DNA from: Yoonia vestfoldensis
Lineage (GTDB): Bacteria; Pseudomonadota; Alphaproteobacteria; Rhodobacterales; Rhodobacteraceae
Length of the DNA stretch: 64,000 nt
NCBI RefSeq assembly: GCF_002158905.1
Contig: NZ_CP021431.1
Location: forward strand, 1,798,001-1,862,000
Direction: 5' to 3'
Part shown: piece by piece, positions 20,154-28,683 of the stretch
Numbering within the stretch: the first letter of the stretch is position 1
Layout: every line of letters starts with the position of its first letter
Notes under the pieces: model-generated
Database searches by the model: none
What the model saw: only the letters and a program-made list of their open reading frames with translations
What the model was told of the DNA's origin: nothing
Translations under genes and position numbers: made by a program

Positions 20154-21007
20154 CGCATCCCCCTTGCCAATATTGCGGCCTCGGCAATGACCGCGGGGTC
20201 AATACCGGTCTCAAACCCCGCGCCCTGCAACAGCGCCAGCACCTTTTCAGTCGCCACATTGCCCGGCGCGCCCGGCGCATAGGGGCAACCGCCAAGCCCG
20301 CCCACAGCCGAATCAAAGGCGCGCAGACCTTTGTCCAGCGCGGTCTCGATATTCGCCAGCGCCTGCCCGCCGGTGTCATGGAAATGGCCAGCCAGCTGAT
20401 CGGCCGGGACAACCTGCAAGATCGCATCCAGCATCGCCGCAACCCGCGCGGGCGTGGCTTTGCCAATCGTATCGCCCAGCGACAAAGGCATCGGCGCCAG
20501 CGCGCGCAACAGGGCGGCCACCTTGGCCACCGCCTCGGGTGCTATCGGCCCGTCAAAGGGGCAATCGGTCACGCAGGAAATATAGCCGCGCAACGCCACC
20601 CCCGCCGCCTGCGCCGCCGCCACGACCGGGCGCAGCTGTGCAATCGACTCCGCGACCGTGCAATTGAGATTGCTGCGCGAAAACCCCTCGGAGGCGGCAA
20701 CGAAGACCGCCACCTCATAACAGACCCCCGGCACACGGGCCGCCATGAACCTTTCCCAGCCGCGCAGATTGGGCACCAGCACGCCATAGCGCAGCCCCGG
20801 CACAGCTGCGATCTGCGCCATGACCTGCGGCGTGTCGGCCATCTGCGGCACCCATTTGGGGCTGACAAAACTGCCGATCTCGATATCGCGCAGGCCGGAC
20901 CGGCCCAGAAGGTCGATCAAGGCCACTTTGGCGGCCACCGGAATGACGCGCTTTTCATTCTGCAACCCGTCACGCGGGCCGACGTCATGCAGCCTTACAA
21001 ATGGCAC
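20150..21007 (-). CDS. liuE: Hydroxymethylglutaryl-CoA lyase
   Basis: A 285-residue TIM-barrel lyase that cleaves HMG-CoA to acetyl-CoA and acetoacetate, the last step of leucine breakdown. Seen: DVGPRDGLQNEK near the N-terminus, metal-binding HFHDTGGQALANI, and the glycine-rich active-site loop with the catalytic cysteine, GGCPYAPGAPGNVATE. The frame is open further upstream with an ATG, but a GTG at 21005-21007 has a strong GAGGAGG site three bases ahead and gives the normal N-terminus (PFVRLHDVG), so I use GTG. It follows liuD after a 59-base gap holding a repeated GC-rich element. Confidence 0.93.
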   Translation of the reverse strand: MPFVRLHDVGPRDGLQNEKRVIPVAAKVALIDLLGRSGLRDIEIGSFVSPKWVPQMADTPQVMAQIAAVPGLRYGVLVPNLRGWERFMAARVPGVCYEVAVFVAASEGFSRSNLNCTVAESIAQLRPVVAAAQAAGVALRGYISCVTDCPFDGPIAPEAVAKVAALLRALAPMPLSLGDTIGKATPARVAAMLDAILQVVPADQLAGHFHDTGGQALANIETALDKGLRAFDSAVGGLGGCPYAPGAPGNVATEKVLALLQGAGFETGIDPAVIAEAAILARGMR

Positions 21008-21020
21008 GGCCTCCTCCTCA

Positions 21021-21066
21021 TCTTCCGAGCCCAAATATCCCGGGGTCGGGGGCAGCGCCCCCTGCC
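21021..21066. repeat. Intergenic element, copy A (liuD/liuE gap)
   Basis: The gap between liuD and liuE holds TCTTCCGAG-N3-AAATATCCC (21021-21041) followed by a GC-rich inverted repeat (GGGGGC-AGC-GCCCCC, about 21047-21062). The same 9+9-base core recurs at 41253-41273 next to kynU. Elements of this form, GC-rich hairpin plus a GATATTT stretch, are familiar to me from gene ends in other Rhodobacteraceae. Function unknown; it may attenuate transcription or stabilise the mRNA. Confidence 0.6.
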
Positions 21067-22977
21067 TCAGATCGGGGCAAGGGCCACCATCAGATCGCCT
21101 GCCGCGACCTGATCGCCGGAGGCGACGGACACATCGGCCACCAGGCCATCGCGCGGCGCGCGCAGCACATGTTCCATCTTCATCGCCTCCAGCACCAGCA
21201 TCCGGTCGCCCTGCGCAACCTTGTCGCCTTGCTGCACCGCAACCGCGCGCACCAGCCCCGGCATCGGGGCCAGCACCACATCGCCCCCGGCCGTGACAGA
21301 GCCGCGATCAAGCGGATCGACAATGCGAAAAGTCACCGTCTGCGCGCCAAAGACGCTGACCTGCCGCAGCCCGTGGCGCAGCGCCCGCAGGCCCCAATCG
21401 CCCCCCTGCCGGTGCAAATTTATCTGCACCCCGGCCACATCGGCGCTAACATGATCGGGGCCAAGCATCTGCAAGATCACCCGATGCACCACCTCGCCCT
21501 GCGCCAGCAGGACCTGCCGCGCCAGCGGCTGCCATAGGGTGAACCCCACCAGCGGGCCCGCCGGAATATCAGCGGCAACCAGCGCCGCCACGGCGATCAC
21601 CTGCGCATCCGGCACAGGCAGAGCGCAGAGCCTGCCCTGCCCGCGCGCGATCAGACCGGTATCGACCTCGCCCGCAATAAAATCCGCATCCCGCGCCAAA
21701 AGCCGCAGGAAATCAAGGTTCGTCACCGTGCCGGCCACTTCGGTCGCATCCAGCGCCGCCTGAAGCTTGCGCAAGGCGCTGGCGCGGTCGGGGCCATGGA
21801 GCGTGATCTTGGCGATCATCGGATCATACCAGGGCGAAATCTCGGATCCTGCCACCACGCCGCTGTCGATACGCGCGCCATGCGGAAAGGCCAGGTGATC
21901 CAGCCTGCCGGTGGCGGGCAAAAACCCTGCCGGCACATCCTCGGCATAAAGCCGGGCCTCGAAAGCATGGCCCGTGATCGCCAGCTGGTCCTGCCGCAAA
22001 GGCAAAGCCTCTCCCGCCGCGACACGCAGCTGCCATGCCACCAGATCGACGCCGGTGATCGCCTCGGTCACCGGATGTTCGACTTGCAAGCGGGTGTTCA
22101 TTTCCATGAACCAGAACCCATCCGCGCGCAGCCCGCCCGCGCCATCGACGATGAATTCCACCGTGCCCGCACCGGCATAGCCGATGGCCTTGGCCGCTGT
22201 CACCGCCGCCTGCCCCATGGCCGCGCGCAATTCAGCGGTCATGCCGGGGGCGGGCGCTTCCTCGATCACCTTCTGGTGGCGGCGTTGTAGCGAACAATCC
22301 CTCTCGAACAGATGCACGGCATCGGTGCCATCCCCGAACACCTGCACCTCGATATGGCGCGGGGTGGTGATATATTTCTCGATCAGCACGGCGGGATTGC
22401 CAAAGGCATTGCGCGCCTCGGCCTGGGCCGATGCCAGATGTTCGGCAAAATCGGCAGGGTTTTCGACCAACCGCATCCCCTTGCCGCCGCCGCCCGCCAC
22501 CGCCTTGATCAGCACCGGATAGCCGATCTTTGCGGCCTCGGACGCCAGTTGCGCGGCATCCTGATCCGCGCCGTGATAGCCCGGCACCACCGGCACACCG
22601 GCCTTGACCATCAGCGCCTTGGCGGCGTCTTTCAGCCCCATGGCGCGGATCGCAGCCGCATTTGGCCCGATGAACACCAGCCCCGCCTGCGTCACCTGAT
22701 CCACGAAATCGGGGTTTTCCGACAAAAATCCGTAACCCGGATGGATCGCCTGCGCGCCCGTATCCAAGGCGGCCTGAATGATCAGATCACCGCGCAAATA
22801 ACTGTCGGCGACAGGCGCAGGGCCAAGCCTGACCGCCTGATCCGCCTGCTGCACATGCAAGGCACCGGCATCGGCATCCGAATAGACCGCGACACTGCGC
22901 ACACCCATCGCGCGGGCGGTGCGGATGATCCGGCAGGCAATCTCGCCCCTGTTGGCAATGAGGATCTTGGTGAACAT
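21067..22977 (-). CDS. liuD: Methylcrotonyl-CoA carboxylase, biotin-containing alpha subunit
   Basis: A 636-residue biotin-dependent carboxylase subunit. It has the biotin carboxylase domain ([17 protein letters not shown] start, ATP-grasp KAVAGGGGKGMRLV near 155-170, and EMNTRLQVEHPVTE near 285) and a C-terminal biotinyl domain with the modified lysine in VLEAMKMEH. It carboxylates biotin for 3-methylcrotonyl-CoA carboxylation. The frame is open 68 codons upstream, but the ATG at 22975-22977 overlaps the liuB stop (TGATG) and begins the family N-terminus. Biotinylation would need BirA, encoded at the left edge of the window. Confidence 0.93.
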   Translation of the reverse strand: MFTKILIANRGEIACRIIRTARAMGVRSVAVYSDADAGALHVQQADQAVRLGPAPVADSYLRGDLIIQAALDTGAQAIHPGYGFLSENPDFVDQVTQAGLVFIGPNAAAIRAMGLKDAAKALMVKAGVPVVPGYHGADQDAAQLASEAAKIGYPVLIKAVAGGGGKGMRLVENPADFAEHLASAQAEARNAFGNPAVLIEKYITTPRHIEVQVFGDGTDAVHLFERDCSLQRRHQKVIEEAPAPGMTAELRAAMGQAAVTAAKAIGYAGAGTVEFIVDGAGGLRADGFWFMEMNTRLQVEHPVTEAITGVDLVAWQLRVAAGEALPLRQDQLAITGHAFEARLYAEDVPAGFLPATGRLDHLAFPHGARIDSGVVAGSEISPWYDPMIAKITLHGPDRASALRKLQAALDATEVAGTVTNLDFLRLLARDADFIAGEVDTGLIARGQGRLCALPVPDAQVIAVAALVAADIPAGPLVGFTLWQPLARQVLLAQGEVVHRVILQMLGPDHVSADVAGVQINLHRQGGDWGLRALRHGLRQVSVFGAQTVTFRIVDPLDRGSVTAGGDVVLAPMPGLVRAVAVQQGDKVAQGDRMLVLEAMKMEHVLRAPRDGLVADVSVASGDQVAAGDLMVALAPI

Positions 22978-24539
22978 CACATCCGGAACACGCCGAAGCG
23001 TGTCTCCTCTATGGGCGCATTGCAGGCGGCGGCGAGTGACAGCGCCAGCACCTCGCGGGATTTGCGCGGGTCGATGATACCGTCGTCCCAAAGCCGGGCG
23101 CTGGCATAAAGCGGGTGTGACTGCTGCGTGAACATATCGATCGTCGGCTGTTTGAAGGCGGCTTCCTCCTCGGCTGACCATTCGCCGCCGCTGCGTTCAA
23201 TCGCATCGCGTTTCACCGTCGCCAGCACACCTGCGGCCTGTTCGCCGCCCATCACCGAAATCCGCGACGTGGGCCATGACCACATGAAATGCGGGCTGTA
23301 AGCCCTTCCGCCCATGCCATAATTCCCCGCACCAAAGGATCCGCCCACGACCATCGTGATCTTGGGGACTTTCGTTGTGGCCACCGCTGTCACCATCTTG
23401 GCGCCATGCCGCGCGATGCCTTCGTTTTCATATTTCTGGCCCACCATGAAACCGGTGATATTCTGCAAGAACACCAAGGGGATACGGCGTTGGCTGCAGA
23501 GTTCCACGAAATGCGCGCCTTTCTGGGCGCTTTCCGAAAACAGCACCCCGTTATTGGCGATGATCCCGCAGGGCCAGCCGTCGATATGGGCAAAGCCGGT
23601 GACCAAGGTTTCGCCAAAGCGCGCCTTGAATTCGTCAAAGCGTGATCCGTCCACGATGCGGCGGATCACCTCGCGGATATCGTAGGGCGTGCGCAGATCG
23701 GCGGGGATCACGTCAAACAGGCTCGCCGGGTCCAGCGCCGGAGGTTCGGCAGGCAAGCGTTTGACGTTGCAGGCATTTCGTACCGCGCAGGATGCCACTG
23801 CCTGCCGCGCCAGCGCCAGCGCATGGGCATCATCCTCGGCCAGATAATCGGCGACACCAGATAGGCGGGTATGCACATCGCCGCCGCCCAAAGCCTCGGC
23901 TGTCACCACCTCGCCGGTTGCGGCCTTGACCAGGGGTGGCCCCGCCAGAAAGATCGTGCCTTGATCCTTCACAATGATCGAGACATCGGCCATCGCTGGC
24001 ACATAGGCCCCACCGGCGGTGCAGGACCCCATCACCACGGCGATCTGCGGGATGCCAAGCGCCGACATCTGCGCTTGGTTATAAAAGATGCGTCCGAAAT
24101 GGTCGCGGTCGGGGAAAACCTCGTCCTGATTGGGCAGGTTCGCGCCGCCGCTATCGACCAGATAGACACATGGCAGGCGGCAGGCTTGGGCGATTTCCTG
24201 CGCGCGCAAATGTTTCTTGACGGTCATCGGGTAATAGGTGCCGCCCTTCACGGTGGCGTCGTTGCACACGACCATGACCTGCACACCGCCCACCAGCCCC
24301 ACGCCCGCGATCACGCCCGCGCAGGGGGCGGCCCCGTCATAAAGCCCATGCGCCGCTGTCGCCCCGATTTCCAGAAAGGGCGATCCGGGATCAAGCAGCC
24401 CGGCCACCCGGTCACGCGGCAGCATCTTGCCCCGCGCGATATGGCGGTCGCGCGCAACCTGCCCGCCACCAAGGGCGGCAGCGGCGGCCGCGTCGCGGAC
24501 CTGTGCAAGGGCCGCTTCATGCAAGGCGCGGTCGGTCAT
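22977..24539 (-). CDS. liuB: Methylcrotonyl-CoA carboxylase beta (carboxyltransferase) subunit
   Basis: A 520-residue carboxyltransferase of the crotonase superfamily. It includes [20 protein letters not shown] near residue 36, the acyl-CoA site [15 protein letters not shown], and [19 protein letters not shown] near residue 410, matching MCC-beta rather than propionyl-CoA carboxylase. The ATG at 24537-24539 overlaps the preceding small gene (ATGA); the longer frame upstream covers that gene and is rejected. Its stop overlaps liuD. Confidence 0.94.
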   Translation of the reverse strand: MTDRALHEAALAQVRDAAAAAALGGGQVARDRHIARGKMLPRDRVAGLLDPGSPFLEIGATAAHGLYDGAAPCAGVIAGVGLVGGVQVMVVCNDATVKGGTYYPMTVKKHLRAQEIAQACRLPCVYLVDSGGANLPNQDEVFPDRDHFGRIFYNQAQMSALGIPQIAVVMGSCTAGGAYVPAMADVSIIVKDQGTIFLAGPPLVKAATGEVVTAEALGGGDVHTRLSGVADYLAEDDAHALALARQAVASCAVRNACNVKRLPAEPPALDPASLFDVIPADLRTPYDIREVIRRIVDGSRFDEFKARFGETLVTGFAHIDGWPCGIIANNGVLFSESAQKGAHFVELCSQRRIPLVFLQNITGFMVGQKYENEGIARHGAKMVTAVATTKVPKITMVVGGSFGAGNYGMGGRAYSPHFMWSWPTSRISVMGGEQAAGVLATVKRDAIERSGGEWSAEEEAAFKQPTIDMFTQQSHPLYASARLWDDGIIDPRKSREVLALSLAAACNAPIEETRFGVFRM

Positions 24540-24829
24540 GTGGCGGGTCCTTGAGGTGGGGGCAGCGCCTCTCCGCGCGGGCCGACGTAGAACGTCGTGG
24601 TCAGCCCGCTGGGGTTGGCGCAATTGATGACCATGCGAATGGCCGGATCGGGATGAATGGTGGCGGCGCAATCGGTCGGCGCAGCCCCGTCACCGGCCAT
24701 GGCGACATAGGTGGCGGCATAGCGGGTGATGATCTCGGTCTCGCCGGGGACCTGCCCCATGCGATAGCCGATGATCCCTGCCACCACGACCAGCCCCGCA
24801 ACGGGGATGAAGAACATCCAGCGCATCAT
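24536..24829 (-). CDS. 97-residue membrane-anchored protein of unknown function in liu operon
   Basis: An N-terminal membrane helix ([20 protein letters not shown]) precedes a periplasmic part of about 70 residues with two cysteines ([10 protein letters not shown] and [10 protein letters not shown]) that could pair, and a Pro-rich end. It overlaps both its neighbours by ATGA, so it is made together with leucine-catabolism enzymes. The fold and function are not recognisable to me. A role in leucine breakdown is unlikely because it faces the periplasm. Confidence 0.7.
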   Translation of the reverse strand: MMRWMFFIPVAGLVVVAGIIGYRMGQVPGETEIITRYAATYVAMAGDGAAPTDCAATIHPDPAIRMVINCANPSGLTTTFYVGPRGEALPPPQGPAT

Positions 24830-25305
24830 GGCAGGCTATGGTAATCGCGCAGGACAAAGCTTTGCGCGGCGGTCATCTGCAACAGGCAATCTGCCGCTGC
24901 GATCCGGCGCATGGAACCCGCCCCCCAAAGACCATGTTGCATGGCGCAATTGGCATCACGAAAGGCGATCCATGCGCGTTGCGCCGCCTGCACCTGATCG
25001 GCACGCTGGGCATATTCGGGGAAAAGCGTGGCATCATCGGCATCCATCGCGCGGGCAAAGTCGCGGGCGGCGGCATATTCCGTATTCAGCAGCACATCCC
25101 AAGCACCGGCTTCGCCTGCCAGACAATCCGAGATGCCCATCGTCGTATCGCCTTGGGGTTCCTCGGCCATGCAAAGCGATGCAGCCTCGCCGATACAGGC
25201 CTGCGTGCCGCTGTCCAGACAGCGGGCGACCATGGGCGCGTAAAGCCAATCGTCCTGCGCGATTGCTGCACAGGGCAGCAGCAGCGCAATGGCCGCGATC
25301 TTCAT
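24826..25305 (-). CDS. Secreted LprI-like (DUF1311) protein in liu operon
   Basis: A 159-residue exported protein with signal peptide [19 protein letters not shown] and six cysteines in the mature part. The block [15 protein letters not shown], then [16 protein letters not shown], is the LprI/DUF1311 pattern seen in lysozyme-inhibitor-type proteins. It would act in the periplasm. It overlaps liuA and the small membrane protein by ATGA; why it travels with the liu genes is unclear. Confidence 0.8.
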   Translation of the reverse strand: MKIAAIALLLPCAAIAQDDWLYAPMVARCLDSGTQACIGEAASLCMAEEPQGDTTMGISDCLAGEAGAWDVLLNTEYAAARDFARAMDADDATLFPEYAQRADQVQAAQRAWIAFRDANCAMQHGLWGAGSMRRIAAADCLLQMTAAQSFVLRDYHSLP

Positions 25306-26465
25306 CCCATGGCCCCCATCAATTCGCGGCCCACCAGCATGCGGCGGATTTCCGACGTGCCGGCGCCGATCTCCATCAGCTTGGCGTCGCGGAACAGGCG
25401 TGCTGTGGGCGCATCGGCCAGAAACCCTGCCCCGCCCATCGCCTGCACGGCCTGATGGGCCTGCTTCATCGCCTCTTCAGAGGCATAAAGACAGCAGGCC
25501 GCCGCATCCTGACGGGTGACCGTGCCGCTGTCGCAGGCTTTTGCCACCGCATAGACATAGGCGCGCGCGGAATTCATCGCCGTATACATATCGGCAATCT
25601 TGCCCTGCATCAGTTGGAAATTGCCGATGGGCTGGCCGAATTGTTTGCGGCTGGCCAGATAGGGCATGATTTCATCCAGACAGGCGGCCATGATCCCCAG
25701 CCCGATCCCCGCCAGCACGACGCGTTCGTAATCAAGGCCGGACATCAGGACCGCGACGCCGCGCCCTTCCTCGCCCAGCACATTGTCAAACGGGACCGCG
25801 ACATCGTCAAAGATCAGCTCGGCGGTATTGGACCCGCGCATCCCCAGCTTGTCGAAATGGGGCGAGGTGCTGAAGCCTTTCATGTCCTTTTCGATCAGAA
25901 AGGCGGTGATGCCTTTGGACCCCGCGTCAGGATCGGTCTTGGCATAGACCACCAGCGTATCGGCGTCAGGGCCATTGGTGATCCAGTATTTATTGCCGTT
26001 CAGGCGGTAATGATCATTGCGCTTTTCGGCGCGCAGCGACATCGACACCACGTCGGACCCGGCGCCTGCCTCTGACATGGCCAAAGCACCGACATGATCG
26101 CCCGAAATCAGGCGCGGCAGGTATTTCGCTTTTTGCGCCTCTGTTCCGTTCAGCTTGATCTGGTTGACGCAAAGGTTGGAATGCGCGCCATAAGACAGGC
26201 TGACCGAGGCGCTGGCGCGCGCGATTTCCTCGATCGCGACGGTATGGGCCAGATAGGACATGCCCGCGCCGCCATAGGATTCGTCCACCGTGACGCCCAG
26301 CAACCCCAGATCGCCCATTTCGCGCCAAAGGGCGGCGGGAAACAGGTTGTCACGGTCGATTTGCGCGGCCATCGGTTTGACACGGGCCTGCGCCCAATCA
26401 TGGACCATGTCGCGCAGGGCGTTCACATCCTCGCCCAGATCGAATGTCATGGAGGCGTGAAACAT
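25302..26465 (-). CDS. liuA: Isovaleryl-CoA dehydrogenase
   Basis: A 387-residue FAD-dependent acyl-CoA dehydrogenase, first enzyme of the liu pathway (isovaleryl-CoA to 3-methylcrotonyl-CoA, electrons to ETF). Family blocks: [43 protein letters not shown], and the IVD-type position of the catalytic glutamate in [15 protein letters not shown] (about residues 240-254). Length is right for the family. It is the promoter-proximal gene, with a TetR-like operator 20-40 bases upstream. Confidence 0.93.
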   Translation of the reverse strand: MFHASMTFDLGEDVNALRDMVHDWAQARVKPMAAQIDRDNLFPAALWREMGDLGLLGVTVDESYGGAGMSYLAHTVAIEEIARASASVSLSYGAHSNLCVNQIKLNGTEAQKAKYLPRLISGDHVGALAMSEAGAGSDVVSMSLRAEKRNDHYRLNGNKYWITNGPDADTLVVYAKTDPDAGSKGITAFLIEKDMKGFSTSPHFDKLGMRGSNTAELIFDDVAVPFDNVLGEEGRGVAVLMSGLDYERVVLAGIGLGIMAACLDEIMPYLASRKQFGQPIGNFQLMQGKIADMYTAMNSARAYVYAVAKACDSGTVTRQDAAACCLYASEEAMKQAHQAVQAMGGAGFLADAPTARLFRDAKLMEIGAGTSEIRRMLVGRELMGAMG

Positions 26466-26483
26466 TGGCCTGCTCCTGCGGTT

Positions 26484-26503
26484 AATTGAACGCTTGTTCA
26501 GTT
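26484..26503. promoter_or_regulatory. Inverted repeat, probable TetR-family operator of the liu operon
   Basis: AATTGAAC-GCTT-GTTCAGTT: two 8-base arms with one mismatch around a 4-base centre, located 18-38 bases upstream of the liuA ATG in a 90-base gap that is otherwise plain. Such TGAAC-N4-GTTCA dyads are typical of TetR-type repressors that sense acyl-CoAs. No regulator gene is adjacent, so the repressor would be encoded elsewhere. Confidence 0.6.
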
Positions 26504-26555
26504 GTAGCCATGGCAGACCCGCCCTGTCGAGTCATTTCTGCACATATAAAAGGCG

Positions 26556-27218
26556 CTATCCGATCAGCCGTGCCACAACACCGGGCAGGTCCGCGAAATC
26601 GTCAATGATCGCGTCGGCCTGCAACGCCAGCACCGTTTCTCTGCCCTGCCCGAAGCTGACCAGCACCGATGGCACGCCCGCATTGCGCGCCGTGTCGCGA
26701 TCGGTGACCGTATCGCCCACCAGCAAGGATCGCGCGGGGTCGCCACCTGCGCGCAAAACCGCCTCGATATGATGCGCGGGGTCAGGTTTGCGCACTTTGA
26801 GCGTATCGGCCCCGATCAGCGATGCGAAATGGTCGCGCACGCCCAGACTGCGCATCAGCGCCTCGGCCAGGGCGGCGGGTTTATTGGTGGCGATGCCGAC
26901 GGCGTAACCGCTGGATTTCAGGGCCATCACCGCCTCCATCGCGCCGGGATACAGCACAGTATGGATGTCGATGGCCTGGGTATAAGCCTCTAGCAGCAGG
27001 GGATATTGGCGATCCACCTCGTCTTCGTCGATGCCTTGCAGCCGCGAAAACCCCAGCCGCAGCATGGCCCGCCCACCGCAAAGGGCGGTCGCGGCATCGG
27101 TCGCGGGGTCAAGCATGTCACCCAGTCCCAGATCGCGGAAACAGGTATTGGCGGCGGCGATCAGGTCGCCGCTGGTATCGGCAAGCGTGCCGTCGAGGTC
27201 GAAAATCACACTGCGCAT
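26556..27218 (-). CDS. gph: Phosphoglycolate phosphatase (HAD family)
   Basis: A 220-residue HAD phosphatase: motif I VIFDLDGTLADTS (residues 4-16, nucleophile Asp7), motif II IATNKPAALAEAL near 109, the lysine in LKVRKPDPAHH near 140, and motif IV LLVGDTVTDRDTA near 165. It would dephosphorylate 2-phosphoglycolate. The frame is open for 385 further codons upstream across glmU on the other strand; that is an antisense artefact, and the ATG at 27216-27218 begins the family N-terminus. It is divergent from glmU. Confidence 0.88.
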   Translation of the reverse strand: MRSVIFDLDGTLADTSGDLIAAANTCFRDLGLGDMLDPATDAATALCGGRAMLRLGFSRLQGIDEDEVDRQYPLLLEAYTQAIDIHTVLYPGAMEAVMALKSSGYAVGIATNKPAALAEALMRSLGVRDHFASLIGADTLKVRKPDPAHHIEAVLRAGGDPARSLLVGDTVTDRDTARNAGVPSVLVSFGQGRETVLALQADAIIDDFADLPGVVARLIG

Positions 27219-27286
27219 GGGCGGCCTTTCGTGCTGCGGTGCCGCCATCTGTAACGCGCTGTAAACTGATGTGAAGCCCCTGCCCT

Positions 27287-27295
27287 TGTGATAAT
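27287..27295 (+). promoter_or_regulatory. Extended -10 promoter candidate for glmU-glmS
   Basis: TG-T-GATAAT, an extended -10 box with five of six consensus bases, 29 bases before the chosen glmU ATG and inside the 105-base divergent gap with gph. The -35 region is poor, as is common with extended -10 promoters. Confidence 0.4.
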
Positions 27296-27323
27296 CGAAA
27301 AGGCCAGTAGAACGCAGGCAACA

Positions 27324-28682
27324 ATGAATGGGGCAAAGATGGCAAACGCAGTGATTATTCTTGGCGCGGGGCTTGGCACGCGGATGAATTCGGACCTGCC
27401 CAAGGTGCTGCACCCGATCGCGGGCGCGCCGATGCTGGTGCATGCGATGCAGGCCGCGATGGTGCTGGACCCCCTGCGCTGCGTGGTTGTGGCGGGGTAT
27501 GAGGCCGCACAGGTCGAAAAGGCCGCGTTGGCCCATGATCCCGATGTGACGGTCGTGGTGCAGGGTGAACAGCTGGGCACGGGCCATGCGGTGGCGCAGG
27601 CGCAGGCAGCGCTGGCGGATTTCGACGGCGATGCGCTGGTGCTTTATGGCGACACGCCCTTCATCCGCCCCGATACGCTGGAAGCGATGATCGAGGCGCG
27701 CCAGAGTCATGACATCGTCGTGCTGGGCTTCGAGGCGGAAGAGCCGGGGCGCTATGGCCGCTTGATCGTGAAAGATGGCCAGCTGGACCGGATCGTCGAA
27801 TACAAAGACGCGAGTGAGGATGAACGCGCCGTGACCCTGTGCAATTCGGGTGTCATCGCCGCCGATTGTGCCACGCTGTTCGATCTGGTCGCCGCTATCG
27901 GCAATGACAATGCGGCGGGCGAATATTACCTGACCGATATCATCGCCATCGCGCGGGCGCGCGGATTGACCGCTACCGTGGTCGAATGCGCCGAGGCGGA
28001 AACGCTTGGCATCAATTCGCGGTTTGAACTCGCACAGGCAGAGGCCGTTTTCCAAAACGCAGCCCGGATGACAGCGCTTGACGATGGCGTCACGCTCGTG
28101 GCCCCCGAAACCGTCTATTTCGCCTATGACACCGTGATCGGGCGTGATGCGGTGATTGAACCCAATGTGGTCTTTGGCCCCGGTGTAACGGTCGAATCCG
28201 GTGCCATGATCCGCGCCTTTTCGCATCTCGAAGGGTGCCATGTATCGCGCGGGGCCATCGTCGGCCCCTATGCCCGCCTGCGCCCCGGTGCGGAACTGGC
28301 CGAAAACACCCGCATCGGCAATTTCGTCGAGGTCAAGAATGCCGTGATTGCCGAAGGGGCCAAGGTCAACCACCTATCCTATATCGGCGATGCCGAGATC
28401 GGGCCGCGCAGCAATATCGGCGCGGGCACGATCACCTGCAATTATGACGGGGTCTCCAAGCATCAGACCAGCATTGGCGCGGATGTCTTCATCGGATCGA
28501 ACACAATGCTCGTTGCCCCCGTCAATGTGGGCGACGCGGCGATGACCGCCAGCGGATCGGTCATCACCCGCGATGTGCCGCCGGGCGATCTGGCGGTGGC
28601 ACGCGCGCGGCAGGACAATAAGGCAGGATTTGCCCTGCGGCTGTTCGAAAAGCTGCGCGCGCAAAAGACGAAGGGTCAGTAA
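27324..28682 (+). CDS. glmU: Bifunctional UDP-N-acetylglucosamine pyrophosphorylase / glucosamine-1-phosphate N-acetyltransferase
   Basis: A 452-residue enzyme making UDP-GlcNAc for peptidoglycan and LPS. The N-terminal uridyltransferase domain has LGAGLGTRMNSDLPKVLHP (about residues 11-29); the C-terminal left-handed beta-helix starts near residue 245 and carries VEVKNAVIAEGAKVNHLSYI and the acetyl-CoA region IGAGTITCNYDG. Two ATGs (27324 and 27339) are possible; I chose the first. The frame upstream of 27324 overlaps the promoter. glmS begins one base after its stop. Confidence 0.95.
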   Translation: MNGAKMANAVIILGAGLGTRMNSDLPKVLHPIAGAPMLVHAMQAAMVLDPLRCVVVAGYEAAQVEKAALAHDPDVTVVVQGEQLGTGHAVAQAQAALADFDGDALVLYGDTPFIRPDTLEAMIEARQSHDIVVLGFEAEEPGRYGRLIVKDGQLDRIVEYKDASEDERAVTLCNSGVIAADCATLFDLVAAIGNDNAAGEYYLTDIIAIARARGLTATVVECAEAETLGINSRFELAQAEAVFQNAARMTALDDGVTLVAPETVYFAYDTVIGRDAVIEPNVVFGPGVTVESGAMIRAFSHLEGCHVSRGAIVGPYARLRPGAELAENTRIGNFVEVKNAVIAEGAKVNHLSYIGDAEIGPRSNIGAGTITCNYDGVSKHQTSIGADVFIGSNTMLVAPVNVGDAAMTASGSVITRDVPPGDLAVARARQDNKAGFALRLFEKLRAQKTKGQ

Positions 28683-28683
28683 G

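Noticed and set aside
26556..28373. 605-codon minus-strand frame covering gph and antisense to glmU
   Set aside because: Only the last 220 codons (gph) have a family match; the rest is opposite glmU and reads as low-quality sequence.
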